Of a stretch of DNA of 64,000 bases, positions 37,096-45,890 are shown piece after piece. The position numbers and the translations under genes were made by a program. A model generated the notes under the pieces. It was not told where the DNA came from and did no database searches. It saw only the letters and a list, made by a program, of their open reading frames with translations. Source of the stretch: Aquimarina sp. Aq107. Its GTDB lineage: Bacteria > Bacteroidota > Bacteroidia > Flavobacteriales > Flavobacteriaceae. Numbering within the stretch: position 1 is the first letter of the stretch; the number at the start of each line of letters is the position of its first letter. The stretch lies in the NCBI RefSeq assembly GCF_943733665.1, contig NZ_OX030782.1:3086501-3150500 (forward strand), written 5' to 3'.

Positions 37096-37218
37096 GTGAC
37101 TTTGATTCTCATTTATTCTTTATTTGATAGAATTATTAATGATGCTGAATTAACCATTATAGAGGATGTAGAACATAACATTCAGAGTACGTGTAAATAT
37201 AGTGTAAGAAAGTTGTAG
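37096..37218 (+). pseudogene. Possible orphan C-terminal fragment next to a candidate immunity gene
   Basis: A 40-codon frame from GTG 37096 ends in TAG at 37218, immediately followed by the ATG of the next gene (TAGATG). Its translation ILIYSLFDRIINDAELTIIE continues to CKYSVRKL and looks like the last part of a larger protein, without a start region. An in-frame TAA lies a few codons upstream. It fits an effector tail displaced from its own N-terminus, but is short enough to be chance. Confidence 0.35.
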
Positions 37219-37710
37219 ATGAAAAAAGGGATGCTAGTATTAGGTGTTTTATTGATCATATTTTTTATTAGCAAAGATTTATTGTTTATTGTTAAGCCAT
37301 ATAAAAAGTATTCAATTTCGTCACTTTTAAAGGATAAAATAATAAAAGACTCTCTTTCATATGAATTTACAACTGTAACAATTAATTCTGTAAGTGAAAT
37401 ATATGGATTTAAGAGTCAACCAAACAAGGTAGTCTTTGGCGTAAAATACTTCAACACAGATAAGTCCTGTTGGGTTAAAACTTTAGTGGATGCACCTTAT
37501 CTTTTATTTATAGGAACCACAAAAAAGGAAGGTGAAGTTATTGAAATCCTTTATGATAAAAGTGCGGATTGTAATACTAATAAAAATGCTATTTACTCAC
37601 CGAGTCAAAAAGATACCAGAGAAGTAAAGTATATTAAATTGATAAAAATAGGTGTATTATCATTATTTATTATTTTTTTAATTCGAGATATTTTTTTAAA
37701 GCAAAAATAG
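37219..37710 (+). CDS. Two-helix membrane protein, candidate immunity protein
   Basis: The 163-residue protein has an N-terminal helix (MLVLGVLLIIFFISKDLLFI) and a C-terminal helix (IGVLSLFIIFLIRDIFL) enclosing about 110 periplasmic or cytoplasmic residues. The middle part has two Cys (DKSCWV, SADCNT) and strand-like stretches (NKVVFGVKYFNTDKSC). No named family is recognised; the two-helix arrangement recalls DUF3592-type proteins but that match is weak. It follows an orphan 40-codon fragment without a gap and sits between the intact and decayed copies of the 36111 gene, so an immunity role within the T6SS island is plausible. Confidence 0.75.
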   Translation: MKKGMLVLGVLLIIFFISKDLLFIVKPYKKYSISSLLKDKIIKDSLSYEFTTVTINSVSEIYGFKSQPNKVVFGVKYFNTDKSCWVKTLVDAPYLLFIGTTKKEGEVIEILYDKSADCNTNKNAIYSPSQKDTREVKYIKLIKIGVLSLFIIFLIRDIFLKQK

Positions 37711-38063
37711 AACAGAAAAATAATACTATAACGTATTATGAATAGGTTATTTATCTAAAATATATTGAAAGAAAAAAGGTATTTAAAAAATTAGTAGTAG
37801 GGATAAAAATCAGGAAGGTATTTTTAGTGATTTTACCGAATAATATTTATCTTTTTTTGATATAGATTCTAATTCTTTAAGTAAGTAAATAAGGAGATTA
37901 ATAAATTAATATATAATCATTAGTTTTTCAGAATTCAACTACAATGAGTAGTTATTTACCATAAAAGCAGCTGCAGATTTTGCCGAGGAAGATATTGCCA
38001 ATGGTAGTTCTATATCTTCAACCACTCATTAGATATGTAAATATTTAATTTGATGCCTATTTA
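37711..38063. other. Intergenic stretch of 353 bases with effector remnant
   Basis: Apart from the short PAAR-like remnant at 37961-38032, this A+T-rich stretch shows no gene, terminator or RNA. It leads into the decayed copy of the 36111 membrane-protein gene. Confidence 0.6.
37961..38032 (+). pseudogene. Remnant of a PAAR-like effector gene
   Basis: The frame reads IKAAADFAEEDIANGSSISS and then TTH before TAG. It resembles QKAAEEIAFGNSVEVGANMA in the intact PAAR-like protein (bases near 35370). The remnant stands 31 bases before a decayed copy of the gene that follows the intact PAAR-like protein, so the order effector-immunity is repeated. Only 24 codons remain. Confidence 0.5.
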
Positions 38064-38545
38064 ATGTTTAGAAAAAATAATCTAAATTTACTTGTTAAGA
38101 TAGGATATGGCTGTAGTATTCTAATAGGAAGTTTATTATTAATACTTGTGCTTATATCCATCTTTTCTAACAGCCTTAACTTTAGCTTTAAACTGCTTTA
38201 TCTTATAATCCTGATCATATTATATACGGTACATCTAAAGGTTATCGTCGAAAAATATTATATCGAATTTTGTAAATAAAGAAATCTCTTTAAAAATAGA
38301 TAAAGTGATAACTACAGAAATACTTAAAAAAGTTTTTAACTATAATGGTATGGGTGCTAATGTTTATAGAGACTATATCACTTTTTTTAACAAAGAACTT
38401 CTACACATAAAACAATTAGCTCTATACTATAGGCTACAAACCTACATATCATATCCAATTGGAAAAACAGAATGATTACTATTTTCAGTTGGTATATATG
38501 ACAAGACTACAAGACGAGTGCCCTGAACTAACTACTAGTAAATAA
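38064..38545 (+). pseudogene. Decayed, internally deleted duplicate of the 36111 membrane-protein gene
   Basis: The first 65 codons are almost the same as the start of the 36111 gene (MFRKNNLNLLVKIGYGCSIL and onward), then a stop appears at 38277. Homology continues out of frame: 38281-38475 corresponds to about 36331-36545, with small deletions and frameshifts. At about 38482 the sequence jumps to the homologue of 37013-37073, ending in TAA at 38545. About 470 bases, including the lipoprotein part's start, are missing. Even the bases before the ATG (GCCTATTTAATGTTTAG) match, so this arose by duplication of the region, followed by decay. Confidence 0.85.
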
Positions 38546-38813
38546 AAACTGATCCTAAATATTATAAGATATTAAAGGCTAATAATAAGGATAGTCAGAC
38601 AAAACCTAGATAAAAATATCTCATATAAAATCTATAAGGAAAAACTTAAACCAATATCTCAGTAAATCAAAAGAATAATTATTCGAAAAACTATAAATAG
38701 TCTATTTATAAAACAATACAATAAAGGAACAATAATATAATCTTATAAATTTGTCAAACTAGATTAGATGAATATCGTGTACTACAGTCTAGCTAAAAAA
38801 CACTCGTAACTAT

Positions 38814-40586
38814 TTATTCTACTTTTATATATTCTTTAATAGATATAGGTTTACCATCATCTGTAAATCCTTCAATACATATTTCAAAATCACCGACAAC
38901 ATCTGAAGTAAAAAACTTCAGAATAGTATTATCTTCTTTTGTGGTATTGTTTGGTTTCCACAATAATTGATTTCTATAATCAGGAATGTGTGCATAAGTA
39001 GTATCATTTTGATCATATTGTTGTGTAAAATATTTTTTTGTTGCTTGTGGTCTTGATAAAGTAGTCTGTAATAGATAACCTTTATTTAAACCTTCTACAT
39101 AATCTCCTTTTAAAGTTTCAAAAATTAATATTCCTTCAAAAATTTTAGTCCCCAAAAAATACCGATCTCTTACAAAACTAATACGCTGAATCTTTCTAGC
39201 ATCATATTCCAAAATATACTCATGATCTTGTTCTACAATGCCATCTACAATAACAAGTGGTGGAAAATTATAATCCTCTTGAGTGGGATTATTTCCTCTA
39301 ATAACGAATACCTTTTCTCCCTTTTTATTTGTTCTAGTCCATACATTATTTACAACTTCTATAATCGTTTCTTTTACGGTAGGAAACCTTGTGTATTCAT
39401 CTAGATTGAATGTTTCGTCAGGACTACCATAGAAAGGAACAGAACTTTCATATTTCTGTATGGTATCTGGTTTTACATTAAAATAACTATTTTCAATCTG
39501 ATTATAAACACTCTGTTGGATAATATCATCTTCTAGCTCCTCTGTAATCCGAAATTTATAAAAATCAAAGTTAGGATAACTAAATGCAGGGGTTAGACTA
39601 AGTTCAATTTTATAATCATTCTTATTCTCTCCTAGAATCTGAATTATAAAGTTATTTTCCTCATAATTTTTATCTAGATTAAAAATAAAGCTTCCGTTTT
39701 CGTCAGTAGCTATAATTTTCACATCATCTGTTCTTCCCGGAACTGACAATGCCACATCAATATCTATAATTGGTAAAGTAGGTTCTTGAGGTATAATTCT
39801 ACCATAAATCAATTCTCCACGCATTTCGGGAAAAAAGACTGAAGACTTTATGGATTTTGACTGATTTTTGACAGATTTAGTATCCAATATCAAAAAGTCA
39901 TCTGATGAGAGCGGTTCTGAAGAAACAAAATGTTTTTTTTTTCTAACAGAGACAGAATAATTACCTTTTTTCATGCCAGAAAACGCTTCACTTATTGTTA
40001 ATACAACCAAATTTCTTTTATTCAAAATCTGCTTATCAATATTAACGTTTAGCTTTTTGTTATTTTTCCTTTCAATCCGTTTTAATGGTATTGAAGTTAC
40101 AATAGAATCATCTGATTCATTTTCTGCAAGAATGGCTTTTTGATTTACTTGATATGGGTTTATTATACTTAGATCTCCCTGAAACAAAAGATTTTTTTTA
40201 GCATTTAGCATCCACTGTGTATATCCTATCAATTTATAATTCCCTGAAGGAACAGATACAGGAAGAAAAAAATCTCCTTGTCCTAAGCCATTTTCAAGTT
40301 TGACTTTATGCTTAAAAACAGCTTTATTACTTTCGTCAATAAGTTCTACATATGCAACTTTGCTAATATCACTTAAATGATCATTATGAACATTCAAACA
40401 ATATAAACTATAATACAAATATTCTCCTGCTAATAACACTGTAGCATTGTAATGTATAAAAACCTTTTCCTGAGATACTTTATCATACCCCGCCAAATCT
40501 TCTACTGTTTTTAAAATAGATTGGCGTTGTGCCTGAAGACTAGACCAGAATAAAAGCATACTATATAAAAGAAATCTTATATCCAC
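38814..40586 (-). CDS. Exported macroglobulin-like (MG2-type) protein of the TonB receptor operon
   Basis: A signal peptide (MDIRFLLYSMLLFWSSLQAQ) leads to a beta-rich protein of 590 residues. The segment near residues 40-130 (QEKVFIHYNATVLLAGEYLY, then KVKLENGLGQGDFFLPVSVP, SGNYKLIGYTQWMLN) is the MG2-like domain often found on flavobacterial partners of TonB-dependent receptors. A carboxypeptidase regulatory-like section follows (IIDIDVALSVPGRTDDVKII). No catalytic residues are visible. It is the last gene of a - strand cluster after a DUF4249 lipoprotein and a receptor, with 51 bases to the DUF4249 gene. A structural or ligand-handling role at the cell surface is likely. Confidence 0.88.
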   Translation of the reverse strand: MDIRFLLYSMLLFWSSLQAQRQSILKTVEDLAGYDKVSQEKVFIHYNATVLLAGEYLYYSLYCLNVHNDHLSDISKVAYVELIDESNKAVFKHKVKLENGLGQGDFFLPVSVPSGNYKLIGYTQWMLNAKKNLLFQGDLSIINPYQVNQKAILAENESDDSIVTSIPLKRIERKNNKKLNVNIDKQILNKRNLVVLTISEAFSGMKKGNYSVSVRKKKHFVSSEPLSSDDFLILDTKSVKNQSKSIKSSVFFPEMRGELIYGRIIPQEPTLPIIDIDVALSVPGRTDDVKIIATDENGSFIFNLDKNYEENNFIIQILGENKNDYKIELSLTPAFSYPNFDFYKFRITEELEDDIIQQSVYNQIENSYFNVKPDTIQKYESSVPFYGSPDETFNLDEYTRFPTVKETIIEVVNNVWTRTNKKGEKVFVIRGNNPTQEDYNFPPLVIVDGIVEQDHEYILEYDARKIQRISFVRDRYFLGTKIFEGILIFETLKGDYVEGLNKGYLLQTTLSRPQATKKYFTQQYDQNDTTYAHIPDYRNQLLWKPNNTTKEDNTILKFFTSDVVGDFEICIEGFTDDGKPISIKEYIKVE

Positions 40587-40637
40587 AGAAATAATTTTAC
40601 ATTAAACATTTATTATTTATAACCACTTTAACCAGGT

Positions 40638-41885
40638 TTAATCTATCCAAAAATCTGGAACAATACTTTGTCCAAATTCAGTACAGTCACCACATCCACG
40701 TCTTACAAAGGCAAAGAATCCGTCTATTGGATTAGAATTGCGATATTCTTCAAAAAACCTGAATTCTTCTGCTTGTATAAAACCTAGTAATCGTATATTA
40801 TAATTTTCAATAGTTTCTTCTTCTCTGAGCACTGGTATTATCCGATCACAGCCTGGAGAAAATTGAGGAAGATCTGATATAAGGTCGCTTCTATCAAAAA
40901 AAATACGTTTTGACGATACAGAAGAAACATCAAAAAACCCCAATACATTCTCACCAGTATTACTTTCTGAAATGATGTTTCCTGCAATGAATCCAGATTG
41001 AACCTGAGAGAATAAGCTTTCGGATTGAGAAAATCTATTTAATGTTTCATAGAATTGATTCGCTTCTCTTGATTGTACATATTGTCTAACCAGAATACTA
41101 TAACGATCAGCAACACTTATATCTTCAGCATTTATAAACTTTACAGGAAATTCTGTAACTCGGTCTTCAGTAAATGTGGTAGTATTCGTTATAATAATCT
41201 CATTAGATACCCTTGTATTATAACACACTCTTTCTTCTATAGGCCTGGGAGTATATTCTATAGTCTCAATCATTAAAGTTTCACTACCAATCAAAACATC
41301 TCTCAAATCTCTGGGAACCCATAACGAAGCTACAATCCTATATGTCTCTTCATACTCGTAACGATAGTAAACTGAATTACCAGTGGGGTCGAAACTATCA
41401 ATTAATATACCCACACCTTCCACATCATCATCATTAAACATTCGTTTTGGATATAGATTATCAATAACTGATTCTTGTGGTAATGTAGCGACAGCTGAAA
41501 TATATGATTTTCCATTTTCTGTCTTAATTGATAGTCTATATTCTTTTCCTAATTCTGCATTAAACGCTTCTATAGAAGTATATATTCCGGGAGAAGTTTC
41601 ATTAAAGAGGTATTCATTATCATGATCATCCAGTATCTTAACTTCTGCATTCTGCTCCTTAAGTGGACCGTCTTCCTCAAATCTATAAGTCCTTGATAAT
41701 ACAAGTTGTTGATTTTTTAATTCATTAGTTATAGTAGCGTTAATAACCAGGATACTCTCAAAATCTTCGGTTTCAAAATCGAAAGGTTCTACACAATTAG
41801 ATAGTACCATACAAGAAAGAAAGAAAAATAATACGCTCTTCATACGCATACTCATCATTATTTTTTCAAAGAGTTTCATCATCAT
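40638..41885 (-). CDS. DUF4249 lipoprotein
   Basis: DUF4249 signs are clear: a lipobox LSNC (Cys31 if the first ATG is used), then VEPFDFETEDFESILVINAT, LSRTYRFEEDGPL, AEVKILDDHDNEYLFNE and GKEYRLSIKTENGKSYISAV. The end contains an ECGxC-like stretch (VRRGCGDCTEFG). The start overlaps the stop of the TonB receptor gene by one base (TAATG); an internal ATG at 41843 would still give a full lipoprotein signal. DUF4249 proteins accompany TonB-dependent receptors in Bacteroidetes and are presumed to sit on the outer membrane. The ligand is unknown. Confidence 0.93.
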   Translation of the reverse strand: MMMKLFEKIMMSMRMKSVLFFFLSCMVLSNCVEPFDFETEDFESILVINATITNELKNQQLVLSRTYRFEEDGPLKEQNAEVKILDDHDNEYLFNETSPGIYTSIEAFNAELGKEYRLSIKTENGKSYISAVATLPQESVIDNLYPKRMFNDDDVEGVGILIDSFDPTGNSVYYRYEYEETYRIVASLWVPRDLRDVLIGSETLMIETIEYTPRPIEERVCYNTRVSNEIIITNTTTFTEDRVTEFPVKFINAEDISVADRYSILVRQYVQSREANQFYETLNRFSQSESLFSQVQSGFIAGNIISESNTGENVLGFFDVSSVSSKRIFFDRSDLISDLPQFSPGCDRIIPVLREEETIENYNIRLLGFIQAEEFRFFEEYRNSNPIDGFFAFVRRGCGDCTEFGQSIVPDFWID

Positions 41886-44650
41886 TAAAATTTAAAATTA
41901 TAAGTAATAGAAGGTACAGGAACAGAAAATATTGAACTTTTTAATCCTTTAACCTCTCCATTTTCTGTTACAAAGAATACTGAAAATGGATTGTCACGTC
42001 CTAATACATTATAAACTGATATCGTCCAGAAACTGTGAGCCAGTTTCTTTCGTTTATGATTTCCTTCAATATTAATTCCAATATCTAATCTATAAAAATC
42101 AGGTATTCTAAATTTATTTCTATCGCTAAACACTGGATATTCTGCTCCATTAAAAACAAAGTTGCCTACAGGAAAGGTCACTGGTCTACCTGTCTGGTAT
42201 ACTAAATTAGTTGATAGACTAAATCGCTTCGTTAATTTATAATTAGCAACAAGGCTAAAATCATGTGGTTTATCAAAATTTGATGGAAAGAAATCTCCAT
42301 TATTAACCTGTTCTTCTCTAAATGGGCTGTCCAATTGAATAAAAGACCTCGAATACGTGTACCCTAACCACCCATTAAATCTTCCACTTTGTTTTTTAAA
42401 CAAAAACTCAACTCCATAAGCCTTTCCTTTTCCTTGTAAAATAACAGTTTCGATATTTTCATTGAGAAGTACCTCTGCTCCTGTTTTAAAATCTATACTA
42501 TTATTAGATCTCTTATAGAACCCTTCTAGGCTGATCTCATAAGCAGCATTATCAAAATTTTTATAGACCCCTAATGAGTATTGTTGAGAACTTTGAGGTT
42601 TTATATTGAGATCAGAAAGTTTCCAGGTATCAATTGGAGATGCTATCGTATTATTAGATAAAGTATGTATATATTGATATGTTTTATTATATGCAGCTTT
42701 TACAGACAAATCTTCGTCTAACAAATACCTCCCTGATATTCTAAATTCTGGTCCTCCATACGTTTCAATCACTTCATTTTTGTCAAAATTTAATGTCTCT
42801 ATAACTGTACCTTCACCTCTAGGTGCTCCATCCTCATAAACATTTTGACTTCCTTCTCCCAAGGCATTAAACATAGAATATCTAATTCCGGCATCTAAGG
42901 TTATTTTATCTGTAAGCGCTATATTTCCTGAAAGAAAAACAGCAGATTCCAGTCCTCTTTCTTTTTGTATTTCCACCGGATCTATTATAGACTCAGGTCC
43001 TTTTGGTTTTATACTCCCTGGATTTACAACATATAATTTACCAGACAAACCGTAATCAAACTTGATATGCTTGTTATAAAGATGCTTAAACTGAAACTTT
43101 AATTCTGTTTCATCTATACTATATCCAAGGTCAAAGTCATTATTTGTTTCTCCATCAAACTCTATATCAAAATCGTATCGGCTGTTAGTAAAAACGAACT
43201 TACCAGTATTCTTATCATTAAATCGATGGTGCCATCGCAATGATAATGCTCTATTACCATATACATACAAAGAATCTGAAGTGATCCTAAAATCATCTCT
43301 GCTCCAATATCCCATTGCTTCGATTTTAGAGTTATCATTGATTTGATGATTATATTTAGCAATTACATCATAAAAAGAAGCTTCGCTATCCTTTAGAGAT
43401 TCTTCATCTAATGACTTCAACACCCAATTTGCATATACACCTCTTCCTCCTAGCATTAGTCCGGATTTTTCTTTAAGAATAGGAGTTTCTATAAGTAGGT
43501 TTCCTGTTATGGGTCCAATAGAACCTTCTCCTCTAAATTTATCTACGCTGGCATTTTTTGTGGTTAGATCAAAAACAGAAGATAGCCTTCCTCCATATTC
43601 GGCAGGAATACCATTTTTATATATACTTACATCTCCTAATGCAAAAGGATTTAGTGCCGAAAAAATTCCAAAAAAGTGTTGAGGATTATATATCACAGCA
43701 TCATCTAGCAAAATTAAATTTTGATCTGACTTTCCTCCTCTTACATTGTAACCGGAAGCTCCTTCTCCAGCAGTGGTTATACCTGGAAGTGTAGTAGCAA
43801 CTTTTAGGACATCACGTTCTCCTAATGCTAAGGGAATATTCTTGGACGTTTGGACATTAATCTCTGTTTTAGTTACTACTTCTTCTACATTTTTGTTCAC
43901 TTCTGCCTCTAGAATCACTTCATCCAATTGTTCTACACTTTCATTAAGTGAGAAATTTAATCTACCATTGTTATATAGTATTACTCGCTTCTTAACGTTT
44001 TCCATTCCCATAGCATTAACTTCTATAAGATTAGATCCTTTAGTCAATTCTACTTCATAAAATCCATTATTATCGGTTTCTACACCTACGTCTTTTCCGT
44101 TTACAACAATAATAGAATTCGATATGGGTTTGTTGCTTTGTCTGTTTATAATATGCCCCAATAACTTAAACTTCTTATTAGAATTATTCCTGATAGCTTT
44201 CCCAATCCTTACAGTTTCAATTCTTGCTGTCGAAGATTTAGGAACAGCTGTAAAAACCGCAGAGATATTTTCATCATTAGGCATTTCGGAAGAAAAGTTA
44301 TTTACTCCTTTTTTTCCAAAAAAACCATCTGGCAAAGTATCATGAATTACATTGTTTAAAGTAAGAACAATATCACTTTCATTAATAATATAAAAATTAA
44401 CAATCGTATTCTTGAAGATATCATTAAGTACTACCTCTACCGGCACATCTTCATAATCCCCCGATATTTTTTTGTATTCTTCAAGCCAAGAATCTTGAAA
44501 ATAAAAATTATAATTTGTTCGCTCTTCTATTTGAAGTAAAACAGTTTTTAAGTTAGTGTTTTCAAAGGAAATAGTTATCAACGAATCGTTACCCTGAGCT
44601 ACCACACCTTGAAAATTTAACAAAATAATAAGTAGTAAACATTTCTTCAT
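41885..44650 (-). CDS. TonB-dependent receptor with STN domain and carboxypeptidase-regulatory domain
   Basis: ATG at 44650 (MKKCLLLIILLNFQGVVAQG) is chosen over a further-upstream ATG because it gives a normal signal peptide. Domains in order: STN (ITISFENTNLKTVLLQIEER, about residues 25-95), a carboxypeptidase-regulatory-like domain (LLGHIINRQSNKPISNSIIV), the plug (GERDVLKVATTLPGITTAGE, then YNVRGGKSDQNLILLDDAVI), and the beta-barrel ending in SITYNFKF. The STN domain, shared with signalling receptors, may contact an anti-sigma factor, but no sigma or anti-sigma gene is in this window. It lies 4 bases behind the 248-residue gene and overlaps DUF4249. It should import a ligand across the outer membrane, nature unknown. 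Confidence 0.95.
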   Translation of the reverse strand: MKKCLLLIILLNFQGVVAQGNDSLITISFENTNLKTVLLQIEERTNYNFYFQDSWLEEYKKISGDYEDVPVEVVLNDIFKNTIVNFYIINESDIVLTLNNVIHDTLPDGFFGKKGVNNFSSEMPNDENISAVFTAVPKSSTARIETVRIGKAIRNNSNKKFKLLGHIINRQSNKPISNSIIVVNGKDVGVETDNNGFYEVELTKGSNLIEVNAMGMENVKKRVILYNNGRLNFSLNESVEQLDEVILEAEVNKNVEEVVTKTEINVQTSKNIPLALGERDVLKVATTLPGITTAGEGASGYNVRGGKSDQNLILLDDAVIYNPQHFFGIFSALNPFALGDVSIYKNGIPAEYGGRLSSVFDLTTKNASVDKFRGEGSIGPITGNLLIETPILKEKSGLMLGGRGVYANWVLKSLDEESLKDSEASFYDVIAKYNHQINDNSKIEAMGYWSRDDFRITSDSLYVYGNRALSLRWHHRFNDKNTGKFVFTNSRYDFDIEFDGETNNDFDLGYSIDETELKFQFKHLYNKHIKFDYGLSGKLYVVNPGSIKPKGPESIIDPVEIQKERGLESAVFLSGNIALTDKITLDAGIRYSMFNALGEGSQNVYEDGAPRGEGTVIETLNFDKNEVIETYGGPEFRISGRYLLDEDLSVKAAYNKTYQYIHTLSNNTIASPIDTWKLSDLNIKPQSSQQYSLGVYKNFDNAAYEISLEGFYKRSNNSIDFKTGAEVLLNENIETVILQGKGKAYGVEFLFKKQSGRFNGWLGYTYSRSFIQLDSPFREEQVNNGDFFPSNFDKPHDFSLVANYKLTKRFSLSTNLVYQTGRPVTFPVGNFVFNGAEYPVFSDRNKFRIPDFYRLDIGINIEGNHKRKKLAHSFWTISVYNVLGRDNPFSVFFVTENGEVKGLKSSIFSVPVPSITYNFKF

Positions 44651-44654
44651 AACC

Positions 44655-45401
44655 TTAAAAACCGTGTTTTGATAAAAATGGGGAATGAGCAATTTGTTGG
44701 AATAACTTCTTCATGAAGGCATCATAATCCGATTCTTTTAAGACATTATAATCATCGTAAAATGATTTGATTTCTTTTCTATAGAATGGAAAGGATTTAA
44801 TAACATCTCCTTTTGACTTAATATTTCTACAGCTTGAATCTATACAAAATAAATATTTGGATTTGTCTAAAAACTTATAGTACAATCGTTGTCCTTTTAT
44901 GTGTTCTCTTCTTCTTTTCTTGTGCTGTTTTAATAATGAAAAAGAAGAATTCTCAAATAATACTTCAACAAAACTTGAGGTAGTTACCCCATCAATTAAT
45001 AAATCTTCTATTTTTATAAAATGAGAATCTTCAATAGTAAATTCTTCAATTTTATCGTAAATCAATTGTAAGATAGATGCACCTGACCCTGATTTTAGTT
45101 CGATTAAAAAGTTCTGAGTTTCTAAATTGTATTTTATTCCAACATTATAATAGGTCTGAGAATCGTATGTAACGGAACCTTTTAATACTTCGTCTGAACT
45201 AAAAAAAGCATGTTTGTTGTCTAATATTTTATTTCTATCAAAATCGATATACTGCTTTCCGTTATATAATCCTGTACGCTCATTTCCGATTACTTTATCA
45301 AACCACTCATAACTGCGATTTTTATCTTGCATCTGCCCAAAAACAAATACGTTTAGAAACAAAAAAACAATCATACTATTTATTTTATTTACTTTATCCA
45401 T
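44655..45401 (-). CDS. Exported protein of unknown function, first gene of the TonB receptor operon
   Basis: A signal peptide (MIVFLFLNVFVFGQ from residue 9) leads to a 230-residue mature part without membrane helices. It is beta-rich in the first half (TYDSQTYYNVGIKYNLETQN) and basic in the second (LLKQHKKRRREHIKGQRLYY). Two Cys in CIDSSC are near the end. I do not recognise the family. It ends 4 bases before the TonB receptor start and is the first gene of the - strand cluster, so it probably works with the receptor at the cell envelope. Confidence 0.8.
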   Translation of the reverse strand: MDKVNKINSMIVFLFLNVFVFGQMQDKNRSYEWFDKVIGNERTGLYNGKQYIDFDRNKILDNKHAFFSSDEVLKGSVTYDSQTYYNVGIKYNLETQNFLIELKSGSGASILQLIYDKIEEFTIEDSHFIKIEDLLIDGVTTSSFVEVLFENSSFSLLKQHKKRRREHIKGQRLYYKFLDKSKYLFCIDSSCRNIKSKGDVIKSFPFYRKEIKSFYDDYNVLKESDYDAFMKKLFQQIAHSPFLSKHGF

Positions 45402-45890
45402 ATTTCTCGTTACTGTATCTTTTGAATACTATCACCTTTTAAGCACTATTCTTGAAATTGACAATAAAATGGTCTTTCGAGATTAACCTATTTAGAAAGC
45501 ACACTTTTTTAAAATGTAACTGATCGTTTGAACAATTAGCAAAATGTAGTACTGCAATAAATACTCAATGATCTCCAAGAAAAACATTTAACCTGTAGTC
45601 AAGTATTTCTTATCGAAATATATCTCTATTCATAAACGACATAGGTAACCCCTATCAAAATTTACCAATGCCGAACAACGCTTACTAGTAATCAGAAAAA
45701 GAACCTATAAATAAGATTTTCATAACGAATACTTTAAATATGCAGAATTCATAAATCATAGTATTTCAAATAAAAAGGGTGTAATGAAATAACAGAATAA
45801 GATTGATGATATTCGTTCATCTTATAAATTTGTTAAGGAGCAGTAGTCAATGATCCCTTTTACTTAAATTAGGCGATCAAATTAACACAA
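45402..45890. other. Divergent intergenic region of 489 bases
   Basis: The stretch separates the - strand TonB receptor operon from the + strand M28 peptidase operon and must contain both promoters. It is A+T-rich. No gene, inverted repeat with T-tract or RNA gene was seen, and no -7/-33 pair stood out on either strand. Confidence 0.6.

Noticed and set aside
43773..44060. Antisense frame within the TonB receptor gene
   Set aside because: The receptor frame is certain, and the antisense translation has only low-complexity Ser/Thr/Ile residues.
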